DNA from: Helcococcus sueciensis DSM 17243
GTDB taxonomy: Bacteria > Bacillota > Clostridia > Tissierellales > Peptoniphilaceae
Assembly: GCF_000423145.1 (NCBI RefSeq)
Contig: NZ_AUHK01000005.1
Coordinates: 1 to 64,000 of the forward strand
Reading direction: 5' to 3'
Length of the DNA: 64,000 nt
The position numbers and the translations under genes are program-made. This document shows, in pieces, positions 37,081-45,115 of the stretch. The notes under the pieces were generated by a model, which did no database searches, was not told the DNA's origin, and saw only the letters and a list, made by a program, of their open reading frames with translations. Numbering within the stretch: position 1 is the first letter of the stretch; each line of letters begins with the position of its first letter.

Positions 37081-39597
37081 ATGTTATTATTTGAGATTAA
37101 AAAAATATTTAAGTCGAGAATAGTATATATTATTATGGCTTTTTCGGTAGTAATATCTTTTTATTCATCTGTGATATTATCTTCTGACAGGATAAATAAA
37201 AGCCTAGAAGAGAATATTATGACTGGTTCTGAAGCATTGATTGTTCATGATGTTTTTTCTGATTTATATAGTCTATATCAAAAGGAAACATTGATGGAAA
37301 AAGATCCCTATGATATAAAAAAAGAACTTCAAAAAGCTGAAAAAGGAACAGAAGAGTATAAGGAACTATTGAATATTTATACAAAAATAAGATATGAATA
37401 CTTTAAGCTAAAATACGACTTTATTCAAAAATATAAAGATATATATCCAGAATTATTAGAAATAAATAGTCAAGAAAAAATTAATAATATTGAATGGCAA
37501 ATGTTCAAATATGGAAAATTATTAGAAAACAATGCTTCTGATTATTATTCAACTGCTGAATATTTTGGAGACAATTCTATACAACAAATTGTAAATTCTT
37601 CAAATATTTTATTTGGCATATTCCCAGTACTATTTTTTATTTTTTTATTCTCTAATTTCTTTTCTAAAGAAAGAGAAGATGAGACTTTGAACCTATTATA
37701 TACTCAACCAAGTAAAAAAAATAAAATAATTATTTCTAAATACTTTGTAATACTTTTATCAAGTATTATTTACATAATATTTACTTTTATATTCTTTAAT
37801 CTATTTTCACTTATTAAAGGCGTGCCAATAGGTGGGCTTAGAGATATTTATAGAGTAATAGATTCAACGAATCATTTAGCCTATATAGAAGGATATAGCT
37901 TAGTTTTACAAATAGTTCTTTATTATTTGATATTGATAAACTTTTGGTCATTTTTGGCTATGATATTATCTATAAGATATAAATCCACTAAATCTCTAGG
38001 GATATCCTTGAGTATATTTTCAATATTGTATTTGGCAATGAATTTACATTCCGAATTTAGAAATGTTTATAATCCTGTATATGCATTGAATATTAAAGAT
38101 TTAATTTTAGGAAAGTTTGAATTAGTTACGAAAAATGGAATATCTAATTATATTCAAATTGATGCTAGTAAGATAACAAATCTAACTATTCATATCATCA
38201 TAATTGCAATATTAGTCCTGATATCATTCAGACTTAAAGATGAAAGAAAGGCTGAAAGTAAATATTCAAAAGTAAATAAAATAAATAGTCTATTTGAATT
38301 TGAGACATTAAAAATATTAAAAGAGAAAACTCTACTTATATATTTATTTACATTTTGTATGATAATTGGTATTCAGGCTATTAGTTCTAATTTTTCATAT
38401 AAAAATCTAAGAGATAATTTTGTAAACACAGAAATTCTTGATTTAAATGATAAAAAAACTTTAGATGAATATAATACTATGCTTGATAATTACAACGATG
38501 AAAAGTGGTTATTAGAGCATTATTTTGATGATCCAAATGGTAAAAAGATTGATGATATACCAGAAAAAGACCTGGAAAAGATTGAAGCTCAAAAGCAAAT
38601 GTATGAATTTTACATTCAAAATGTAGATAAAAACATGGCAGACAGAAAATACAAAATTGAAAATTTTAAACAAAACAATTCAAAAGAATTTTATAGTATA
38701 TTAAAAAATGAATTTCAAAATAATTGGGAGGTTTTTAGCTATAGTGATAAAATTATGGGAGGTAGATTATCAAACAAATCCTTAAAGTTTAATACCGATT
38801 TATTTGAACAATCTTCAAAGTATGAGACGGATGTATTTCCTATAATTTCATCATTTTTATCAATTGATGAAAATTATAAAACTTCACAAGCTAGAAATCT
38901 AGAATATAGAAATAGCGTAATACCATCTACATCAGCATTTACATTGCCATATAATTTACTTAAGACTCATTATTTAGATTTAGTATTGGCTTTGGTAATT
39001 TCAATGTCAGTATTTGTGGGATATACAATTGATAAAGGTGGAAAGAATAATCTCGAATTTATATTTGCAACTCCTATTTCAAAAAGAAAATATAATATGA
39101 ATAAGAACTTTACACAGCTTGTGTTGGGACTAGTTCTCTTATTAATTCTAATTTTGTATATCACAGTTTTAGGGTTTATTTCAGAAGGATTTTCTGGATA
39201 TAATTTCCCAGTAGCGATATATGATGAAATGGGATATAGCTTCATATATTTATCAAGCTATCTATTGAAAGTTGTGTTTGGAATTATAGCCGTTTTAATT
39301 TTTTTAGTTAGTTTGATGAATTTAATATCAATATTTGTTAAACATAGAAATATTTTATATTTACTAAGTATAATATTTGTAGTAGGAGGCTATACAATAT
39401 CAGGCTTAATACCTGAATCAATTGGAAAATTATTGCCTTTTATTTATTTAAGAATTTCAACTTTAGCAGATCAATCACTTTATCTTTTAAGTGATATAAG
39501 TTTTGTCTCATATCAATTTGGATTAATTATACTAATTATATGGGCAATTATTAATCTGATTTTAAGTAATTTTATAATTAAATTTAAGAAAAACTAG
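37081..39597 (+). CDS. ABC-2 type transporter permease, double-length
   Basis: An 838-residue membrane protein that looks like two ABC-2 permeases in one chain. The first half starts MLLFEIKKIFKSRIVYIIMAF, has a long extracytoplasmic region (about 40-170), then five helices with FFSKEREDETLNLLYTQPSKKNKIIISKY. The second half begins near 400 (LFEFETLKILKEKTLLIYLF), has a second external domain of about 200 residues, and repeats the coupling motif as GGKNNLEFIFATPISKRKYNMNKNF (about 651-675). The next gene encodes its ATPase. Substrate unknown; similar architectures include lantibiotic-immunity and YtrF/BceB-like exporters, but it is not clearly one of these. Confidence 0.82.
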   Translation: MLLFEIKKIFKSRIVYIIMAFSVVISFYSSVILSSDRINKSLEENIMTGSEALIVHDVFSDLYSLYQKETLMEKDPYDIKKELQKAEKGTEEYKELLNIYTKIRYEYFKLKYDFIQKYKDIYPELLEINSQEKINNIEWQMFKYGKLLENNASDYYSTAEYFGDNSIQQIVNSSNILFGIFPVLFFIFLFSNFFSKEREDETLNLLYTQPSKKNKIIISKYFVILLSSIIYIIFTFIFFNLFSLIKGVPIGGLRDIYRVIDSTNHLAYIEGYSLVLQIVLYYLILINFWSFLAMILSIRYKSTKSLGISLSIFSILYLAMNLHSEFRNVYNPVYALNIKDLILGKFELVTKNGISNYIQIDASKITNLTIHIIIIAILVLISFRLKDERKAESKYSKVNKINSLFEFETLKILKEKTLLIYLFTFCMIIGIQAISSNFSYKNLRDNFVNTEILDLNDKKTLDEYNTMLDNYNDEKWLLEHYFDDPNGKKIDDIPEKDLEKIEAQKQMYEFYIQNVDKNMADRKYKIENFKQNNSKEFYSILKNEFQNNWEVFSYSDKIMGGRLSNKSLKFNTDLFEQSSKYETDVFPIISSFLSIDENYKTSQARNLEYRNSVIPSTSAFTLPYNLLKTHYLDLVLALVISMSVFVGYTIDKGGKNNLEFIFATPISKRKYNMNKNFTQLVLGLVLLLILILYITVLGFISEGFSGYNFPVAIYDEMGYSFIYLSSYLLKVVFGIIAVLIFLVSLMNLISIFVKHRNILYLLSIIFVVGGYTISGLIPESIGKLLPFIYLRISTLADQSLYLLSDISFVSYQFGLIILIIWAIINLILSNFIIKFKKN

Positions 39598-39605
39598 GAG
39601 CAATT

Positions 39606-40508
39606 ATGTGTATATTAAAAATAAAAGATTTAACTAAAAAATATGGTGATTTTGAAGTCCTAAAAGGGATTAATCTTGAAATTAACTCACCTGGAATTTA
39701 TGCTCTAGTTGGTCCAAATGGAGCTGGAAAGACTACTTTGTTTAATATTATTTCAAATTTATTAAATAAATCATCGGGTGAAATTGAAGTTGTCGGTAAG
39801 AAGAATACAGATGAAAGCATCTTTTATGAAACTTCCTTCTTAAAAGATAATAATGTACTCTATGACTATTTAACAGGCTACGACCATCTGAACTTTATAA
39901 AATTAACACAAAAATTATCGAAGGATAGAGTTGAAGAGGTAGTAAAAAAACTTCAAATCGAAAGTTATATGAATAAGAAAGTTGGGGAATATTCATTAGG
40001 TATGAAACAGCATTTATTAATAGCTTTAGCAATGCTGAATAGACCAAAGCTTATGATATTAGATGAACCATTGAATGGACTTGACCCAACAGCTATTATT
40101 AAGGTTAGACATCTATTTAAGGAACTTGTAAATTCAGGAACTGCAATTCTTATATCATCACATACATTAAGTGAAATTGATAAATTAACAAATCATATTA
40201 TGTTTCTAAAAGATGGAAAGATAGTTTCGGAAAGCTTGGATTATTCAAATGACAATATGTATTATTTGGAATTAGAAGATATTCCAAATTTAGGCTTAGA
40301 GAAAATTATTTTTGAAGATATTGAATGGACTATTGATGAAAATAGAATAAAAGTAAATCTTAAATCAAAATCTATCAACGATCTTCTAAAATTATTGATA
40401 GATAATGATATTAGAATAGTTGATATAGAGAAAGTTAAAAAGGGTTCTGAAGAAAAATATATTGAAATGTTTCCGGATGAAATGGATAAAATTAAGGGAT
40501 ATGTTTAG
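39606..40508 (+). CDS. ABC transporter ATP-binding protein
   Basis: The energy-supplying ATPase for the permease encoded 8 bases upstream. The 300-residue protein has Walker A GPNGAGKT (36-43), a Q-loop near 79, the signature in the variant form YSLGMKQ, Walker B LMILDEPLNGLDP and the switch histidine in ISSHTLSEID. The signature SLGMKQ and the roughly 85-residue C-terminal extension fit the CcmA/NatA-like group of exporters for ABC-2 permeases. Start ATG 39606 has gaggagc before it. Confidence 0.93.
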   Translation: MCILKIKDLTKKYGDFEVLKGINLEINSPGIYALVGPNGAGKTTLFNIISNLLNKSSGEIEVVGKKNTDESIFYETSFLKDNNVLYDYLTGYDHLNFIKLTQKLSKDRVEEVVKKLQIESYMNKKVGEYSLGMKQHLLIALAMLNRPKLMILDEPLNGLDPTAIIKVRHLFKELVNSGTAILISSHTLSEIDKLTNHIMFLKDGKIVSESLDYSNDNMYYLELEDIPNLGLEKIIFEDIEWTIDENRIKVNLKSKSINDLLKLLIDNDIRIVDIEKVKKGSEEKYIEMFPDEMDKIKGYV

Positions 40509-40598
40509 TCTGAAAAAGTGTATTGGAATTAAAATGTGTTTAATAATTTCTAAAACTTTAAAAGATAGAATTAAATAATATACTTATAACAGAATATC

Positions 40599-40607
40599 TG
40601 CTATAAT
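40599..40607 (+). promoter_or_regulatory. Extended -10 promoter of the small membrane protein gene
   Basis: TGCTATAAT is a perfect TGn-TATAAT element 32 bases before the ATG at 40639. No clear -35 box. Confidence 0.6.
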
Positions 40608-40638
40608 ATTAACATATAAATCCGTATATGAGGTGATT

Positions 40639-40824
40639 ATGAAAAAACTAATTGAAAAATTAATTTCACCATTTATAATGGCGACTTTACTTGTAATTAT
40701 ACTTTTAATATTTAATGATCCCGATCCTAATAAATTTAAAGCTTTAGTATTTGCACTAGTTATAATTACTGCAGTAATTATTTACTTATATTTATATCTT
40801 GAAAAGAAGAGTGATAATAAATAA
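40639..40824 (+). CDS. Small two-helix membrane protein, unknown function
   Basis: A 61-residue protein with two predicted membrane helices (about 10-27 and 36-54), linked by NDPDPNKFK, and a charged C-terminus (LEKKSDNK). It has its own extended -10 promoter, a gaggtg ribosome site at 40630-40635 and a strong terminator immediately downstream, so despite its size it looks like a genuine single-gene transcript. The ATG at 40639 is preferred over a GTG two codons upstream. I do not recognise the family. Confidence 0.65.
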   Translation: MKKLIEKLISPFIMATLLVIILLIFNDPDPNKFKALVFALVIITAVIIYLYLYLEKKSDNK

Positions 40825-40831
40825 ATTTTGA

Positions 40832-40873
40832 ATCAGCAATATTTGTCTTGGTCAAATATTGTTGATTTTTTTT
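40832..40873 (+). terminator. Strong terminator after the small membrane protein gene
   Basis: A 14-bp stem atcagcaatatttg (40832-40845) with caaatattgttgat (40853-40866, one G-U pair), 7-base loop, then eight T residues. Confidence 0.93.
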
Positions 40874-41039
40874 GTAGTGTCAGTGCTGTCCGGAATTTTT
40901 ATTGAAGTAGTAAAAATGTCATGTAATAATAAAACGATTTTACAATTTTGAATTATCAGGATAATTTTTTTAATCATTAATAAAAGTATTAGATTTTTAA
41001 CTATACCAAATCAACATCTCATTTAATTTTTAAGATTTC
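40874..41039. other. Intergenic stretch without visible genes
   Basis: I see no open frame or RNA here. The short GC-richer piece gtcagtgctgtccgg near 40878-40892 stands out from the AT-rich surroundings and might be a relic of an insertion sequence, but nothing else supports that. No T-box features are present ahead of the rrf2-alaS operon. Confidence 0.35.
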
Positions 41040-41069
41040 TTTACATTACTGCCCTTTATTTGATAAGAT
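41040..41069 (+). promoter_or_regulatory. Promoter of the rrf2-alaS operon
   Basis: -35 TTTACA (41040-41045), 18-bp spacer, -10 TAAGAT (41064-41069) with upstream TG. Same design as the ftsZ promoter but with a weaker -10 box. Confidence 0.55.
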
Positions 41070-41104
41070 ATATTAGAGTATTAATGTTTAAATAGGGGGC
41101 TATT

Positions 41105-41491
41105 ATGAATTTAACTACTAAAAGTGAATATGGTCTTAGAGCATTATCCTATTTACGTGATAGATACAATGAAGGTCCAATTAATATAACTGAGATTAGT
41201 GCAAATCTTGATATAAGCAAAACGTACATAGAGCAGATATTTAGTAAGCTCAAAAAATCCAACATTGTAAAATCATATAGAGGAAAAGATGGTGGTTATA
41301 TATTATCTAAAAAGCCATCAGAAATTATAGTTGGCGATGTGATTAGAGCCTTAGAAGGAAACATAAATTTGACTAATAAATGCGAAGTTGAAAATTGCGA
41401 AGTTGAAAATTGTGCATCAAGACATGTGTTTTCTGAAATAGATACTGCTGTATCCAATGTAATAGATAAAATATCATTGGATCAAATATAA
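41105..41491 (+). CDS. Rrf2/IscR-family transcriptional regulator
   Basis: A 128-residue winged-helix regulator. The N-terminal part MNLTTKSEYGLRALSYLRD (residues 1-19), ITEISANLDISKTYIEQIFSKLKKSNIVKSYRGKDGGYIL (about 28-67) is the Rrf2 DNA-binding domain. The cysteine loop reads NKCEVENCEVENCASRH with Cys93, Cys98 and Cys103, compatible with Fe-S or redox sensing as in IscR. Two exact 15-bp units encode CEVEN twice. The target may be Fe-S/cysteine metabolism (IscR or CymR type); no such operon is adjacent. It is 13 bases upstream of alaS and probably co-transcribed. The ribosome site is aggggg. Confidence 0.9.
   Translation: MNLTTKSEYGLRALSYLRDRYNEGPINITEISANLDISKTYIEQIFSKLKKSNIVKSYRGKDGGYILSKKPSEIIVGDVIRALEGNINLTNKCEVENCEVENCASRHVFSEIDTAVSNVIDKISLDQI
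41381..41410 (+). repeat. Perfect 15-bp tandem duplication in the Rrf2 cysteine loop
   Basis: tgcgaagttgaaaat occurs twice back to back without mismatch, encoding CEVEN-CEVEN. Absence of silent differences suggests a recent duplication. Confidence 0.95.
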
Positions 41492-41504
41492 TGAAGAGGT
41501 TATG

Positions 41505-44099
41505 ATGAAAAATTTGAATTTTAATCAATTAAGAAAAGAATATTTAGATTTTTTTGAATCTAAAGATCATATAAGACTAAAATCTTATTCTATGATACCA
41601 AATAAAGATAAATCACTATTATTAATTAATGCTGGTATGGCTCCTCTTAAAGAATATTTTATGGGGACAAAGAAATTTTCCAAGGATAGAGCAACATCAT
41701 CACAAAGATGTCTACGTACTGGGGATTTAGATAATGTAGGTAAGACAGATAGACATGCTACATTTTTTGAAATGCTTGGAAATTTTTCTTTTGGAGATTA
41801 TTTCAAAAAAGAAGCTATTACTTGGGCATGGGAATTTTTAACAGAAGTAATAGAATTAGATAAGGATAAGCTATCAGTTACAGTATATTTTGAAGATGAT
41901 GAAGCCTATGAAATATGGAATAAGATAATAGGATTACCAGAAGATAAAATCCAAAGACTTGGTAAAGAAGATAATTTCTGGGAATTAGAAGAAGGTCCAT
42001 GTGGTCCATGTTCAGAAATTATGTATGATAGAGGAGATAAATACGAAGGTGACGATAGATATTTAGAAATATGGAATTTAGTATTTACACAATTTAATAA
42101 AGATTCAAAAGGTGTTTATCATCCACTTGAACATCCAAATATAGATACTGGTATGGGGCTTGAAAGACTTGCACTTATACTTGAAAATGCAGACAATATA
42201 TTTGAACTTAAAACATTTAGTCCACTAAAAAATAAGATTGAAGAACTTTCTGGTAAGAAGTATGGCGAATCAGAAAAAGTAAATCAATCATTTAGAGTTA
42301 TCATGGATCATGCAAAAGCTATGACATTTTTAGTGTATGATGGAGTTATTCCTTCAAATGAAGGAAGAGGATATGTTCTTAGAAGACTTATAAGAAGAGC
42401 ATATAGACATGGTAAACTTTTAGGTATTAATGGGAAGTTTCTTGAAAAAATGTCGCTACAAGTTATGGAAATCTACAAACCTGAATATGGTGAAATACTA
42501 GAAGATAGAGAAAGAGTACTTCATATTATTAGTCGTGAAGAAGATAAGTTCCAAGAAACTATTGATCAAGGATTGAATATATTAAATGAAATTATTGAAA
42601 GTTTGAAAAAATCAGACAAAAATATATTATCAGGTAAAGATGCATTTAAACTTTATGATACATTTGGATTCCCTCTTGATTTAACAGAAGAAATCATTAA
42701 AGAACATTCATTAAAAATTGATGAAGAAGAATTTAATAAAGCAATGTTAAATCAAAAAGAACAATCCAGAAAAGGTGGTAGTTTTAAAGGTGGATGGGAA
42801 GAAGAAGTACTTGATATTTCCGGATATGAACCAACTAAATTTATAGGATATACTGAACTAGAATCAAAATCTAAGATAATTGGAATTGAAGGATTAGATG
42901 AAGATATAATTTCATCTGGACAAAAAGCTGTAATTATACTTGACACTACACCTTTCTATGGTGAAGGTGGGGGTCAAATAGGTGATACAGGAGTATTTGA
43001 ATCCGAAAAAGGATGGATGATAGTAACAGATACAAAGAAGACAGCAGATAATATTTTTTATCATTATATTGAAGTTAAAGATGGAGAGTTTTCTATTGGT
43101 GATGAAGTAATCGCTAAAGTAGATTCATTTAGAAGAAAAAATATTATGAGAAATCATTCTGCTACACATTTATTAAATAAAGCGCTAAAGACAGTTCTTG
43201 GTAATCATATTAATCAAGCGGGTTCGTTAGTTACCGATAGCAGACTTAGATTTGACTTTACACATTTTGAAGCGATCAGTCATGAAGATCTAATGAAGAT
43301 AGAAAATTTAGTAAATAAAGCTATATTTGATTCATATAATATAAATACTATAGAAACTGAACTTGAAAAAGCTAATGAGATGGGTGCTATAGGATTATTT
43401 GAAGATAAATATAAAGATATAGTTCGTGTTGTAAATATGGGTGACTATTCTATTGAATTATGTGGTGGTACTCATGTTTCAAATACATCACAAATCATGA
43501 TGTTTAAGATATTATCTGAATCTGGAATTGCAGCTGGTGTTAGACGTATAGAGGCTATTACAGCATTATCAGTATACGATTATATTAATGACTATCAAGA
43601 AAGAGAAGATATTATTGCATCTTTAATTAAATCTAAAAAAGACGATATAAAAACTAAAATTACAAGTATTTTAGAAGAAGAAAAAGAATTAAAAAATGAA
43701 ATTGAAAAATTAAAATCTATCTATGAAAATGGTATAATTAAATCATTAGAAAATGAAATCTTCGAAGTATCTGGTGCAAATGTGTTGGTTGCTAAATTAA
43801 ATAATATTGACAATCAATCATTAAAGAATATATCTGATAAATTACAAAATTCAAGAGATAATTTAGTAGTTTTATTAGCTTCATCAAATGGTAATAAATT
43901 AATATATCTTTCATCTGTTTCAAAAGATTTAATAAAAAGAAACATCAAAGCTGGTGAGATAGTTAAATTTATCGCTCAAAAAACAGGTGGAAATGGTGGT
44001 GGAAGACCAGATTTTGCTCAAGCTGGTGGAAAAGATGTAGAATTGTTAGAAGAAGCATTAATAGAAACAGAAAACTTTATTAAAGATAAATTAAAGTAG
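41505..44099 (+). CDS. alaS: Alanyl-tRNA synthetase
   Basis: Class II synthetase charging tRNA-Ala, with a cis-editing domain. The 864-residue protein starts MKNLNFNQLRKEYLDFFESKDH, has motif 2/3 regions in LRTGDLDNVGKTDRHATFFEMLGNFSFGDYF and GMGLERLALILE, the editing-site zinc ligands NHSATHLLNKAL (HxxxH) and CGGTHV, and the C-Ala domain ending GGNGGGRPDFAQAGG. ATG 41505 is favoured over ATG 41502 by spacing to gaggt. The alaS-ireB-ruvX-DUF1292 order is conserved in Firmicutes. Confidence 0.97.
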   Translation: MKNLNFNQLRKEYLDFFESKDHIRLKSYSMIPNKDKSLLLINAGMAPLKEYFMGTKKFSKDRATSSQRCLRTGDLDNVGKTDRHATFFEMLGNFSFGDYFKKEAITWAWEFLTEVIELDKDKLSVTVYFEDDEAYEIWNKIIGLPEDKIQRLGKEDNFWELEEGPCGPCSEIMYDRGDKYEGDDRYLEIWNLVFTQFNKDSKGVYHPLEHPNIDTGMGLERLALILENADNIFELKTFSPLKNKIEELSGKKYGESEKVNQSFRVIMDHAKAMTFLVYDGVIPSNEGRGYVLRRLIRRAYRHGKLLGINGKFLEKMSLQVMEIYKPEYGEILEDRERVLHIISREEDKFQETIDQGLNILNEIIESLKKSDKNILSGKDAFKLYDTFGFPLDLTEEIIKEHSLKIDEEEFNKAMLNQKEQSRKGGSFKGGWEEEVLDISGYEPTKFIGYTELESKSKIIGIEGLDEDIISSGQKAVIILDTTPFYGEGGGQIGDTGVFESEKGWMIVTDTKKTADNIFYHYIEVKDGEFSIGDEVIAKVDSFRRKNIMRNHSATHLLNKALKTVLGNHINQAGSLVTDSRLRFDFTHFEAISHEDLMKIENLVNKAIFDSYNINTIETELEKANEMGAIGLFEDKYKDIVRVVNMGDYSIELCGGTHVSNTSQIMMFKILSESGIAAGVRRIEAITALSVYDYINDYQEREDIIASLIKSKKDDIKTKITSILEEEKELKNEIEKLKSIYENGIIKSLENEIFEVSGANVLVAKLNNIDNQSLKNISDKLQNSRDNLVVLLASSNGNKLIYLSSVSKDLIKRNIKAGEIVKFIAQKTGGNGGGRPDFAQAGGKDVELLEEALIETENFIKDKLK

Positions 44100-44108
44100 G
44101 AGGAAATT

Positions 44109-44375
44109 ATGGCAAAAGATCTAGACCAAACTATGCAATTTAAAATGGATGGACCTGAAAAAGATAAAGTAGTTGATATTATGGAAAAAGTATATCATGC
44201 TCTAAAAGAAAAAGGTTACGATCCTTCAAATCAGATAATTGGATATATTATTTCAGGGGATCCAACTTATGTAACTAGCCATAATGATGCAAGAAAACTT
44301 ATAAAACATTTGGATAGAAATGATTTATTAGAAAGTATTTTAAAATTTTATTTTGAAAAAAATGATATTAAATAA
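44109..44375 (+). CDS. ireB: IreB-family regulatory phosphoprotein (YrzL, DUF965)
   Basis: A small cytoplasmic regulator (88 residues). In Enterococcus faecalis IreB is phosphorylated by the PASTA kinase IreK on N-terminal threonines and negatively controls cephalosporin resistance; the matching DQTMQF with the threonine at residue 8 is present here. The core YHALKEKGYDPSNQIIGYIISGDPTYVTSHNDARKLIKHLDRNDLLE is nearly invariant in the family. Strong AGGAGG ribosome site. No IreK/PrkC kinase gene lies in this window. It is followed by a hairpin terminator. Confidence 0.94.
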   Translation: MAKDLDQTMQFKMDGPEKDKVVDIMEKVYHALKEKGYDPSNQIIGYIISGDPTYVTSHNDARKLIKHLDRNDLLESILKFYFEKNDIK

Positions 44376-44377
44376 AA

Positions 44378-44410
44378 CTAAGCCGGGCGCTTTTGTGCCC
44401 GTTTTATTTT
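44378..44410 (+). terminator. GC-rich hairpin between ireB and ruvX
   Basis: Stem cgggc/gcccg (44384-44388 with 44397-44401), 8-base loop, then gttttatttt. It is the most GC-rich spot in the area and lies only 14 bases before the ruvX start, so it likely tunes the share of transcripts reaching ruvX rather than stopping all of them. Confidence 0.75.
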
Positions 44411-44423
44411 GAATGGAGAACTA

Positions 44424-44834
44424 ATGCAAAGATATATAGGTCTTGATGTAGGTACAAAAACCATAGGAGTAGCTGTATCTGATCCTACACTTTTGTTTGC
44501 CAATGGTTTAGTTACTATTAAAAGAACAAAAGTAAAAGAAGATATATATAAAATATTAAAAATAATAGAGGAACAAGAAGTAAGTCTAATAGTCGTTGGG
44601 ATGCCTTACAATATGGATGGATCCGTAGGTCCAATGGCTCAAAGAGTAATGAGCTTTGTAGATTTACTAAAAAGGGAAACAGATGTAGATATAGTTTATG
44701 CTGATGAAAGGCTTACAACTATTTCTGCAGAGGAAGTTTTGATCAAACAAAAAGTTAGAAGAGAAAATAGAAAGGAGCATATCGATAAGATTGCAGCATC
44801 ATTTATTCTACAGTCTTATTTAGATAGCAAGTAA
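44424..44834 (+). CDS. ruvX: Holliday-junction resolvase-like/pre-16S rRNA nuclease RuvX (YqgF)
   Basis: An RNase H-fold nuclease implicated in 5'-end maturation of 16S rRNA. The 136-residue protein has IGLDVGTKTIGVAVSDP (residues 5-21, with the catalytic Asp), VGMPYNMDGSVGPMAQRV, YADERLTTISAEE and the C-terminal HIDKIAASFILQSYLD with the last catalytic Asp. ATG 44424 has tggaga upstream; the in-frame TTG at 44409 would start in the terminator region. Confidence 0.94.
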   Translation: MQRYIGLDVGTKTIGVAVSDPTLLFANGLVTIKRTKVKEDIYKILKIIEEQEVSLIVVGMPYNMDGSVGPMAQRVMSFVDLLKRETDVDIVYADERLTTISAEEVLIKQKVRRENRKEHIDKIAASFILQSYLDSK

Positions 44835-44837
44835 ATT

Positions 44838-45104
44838 ATGGATAAATTTGAAAATGAGGATAAAATTTATATTGATCTTCATGATGATGATGATGTTATA
44901 AGATTACTCTTAATAGATTCATTTGGAATTGAAGATGAGGAATATGCATCATTACTTGATGAAGAAGAAGAAGTTTTATATATCGCTCAAGTTGAATTAA
45001 ATGAAGAAGAGGCGATATTTACACTGATTGAAGATGAAGATGAACTTGAAGAAATTCTTTCTATATACTCTGAACTTTTAGATGAAGACGAAGAAGAAAT
45101 ATAG
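44838..45104 (+). CDS. DUF1292 acidic protein (YrzB-like)
   Basis: An 88-residue, very acidic protein with the DUF1292 pattern of a short beta-rich core (EEVLYIAQVELNEEEAIFTLIEDEDELEEILSIYSELLDE). It has the same place after ruvX as yrzB of B. subtilis; the function is unknown. It is unusually rich in Asp and Glu, starts 3 bases after ruvX without a distinct ribosome site and is probably coupled to it. Confidence 0.85.
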   Translation: MDKFENEDKIYIDLHDDDDVIRLLLIDSFGIEDEEYASLLDEEEEVLYIAQVELNEEEAIFTLIEDEDELEEILSIYSELLDEDEEEI

Positions 45105-45115
45105 AAAGGAAAAAT

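Noticed and set aside
40874-40900. Remnant of an insertion sequence suggested by a GC-richer patch
   Set aside because: Only about 15 bases stand out, there is no matching inverted end or target duplication, and no transposase fragment.
40825-41104. Possible T-box leader before the rrf2-alaS operon
   Set aside because: No specifier loop, no conserved T-box sequence and no antiterminator/terminator pair; the only hairpin belongs to the upstream gene, and an ordinary promoter fits close to rrf2.
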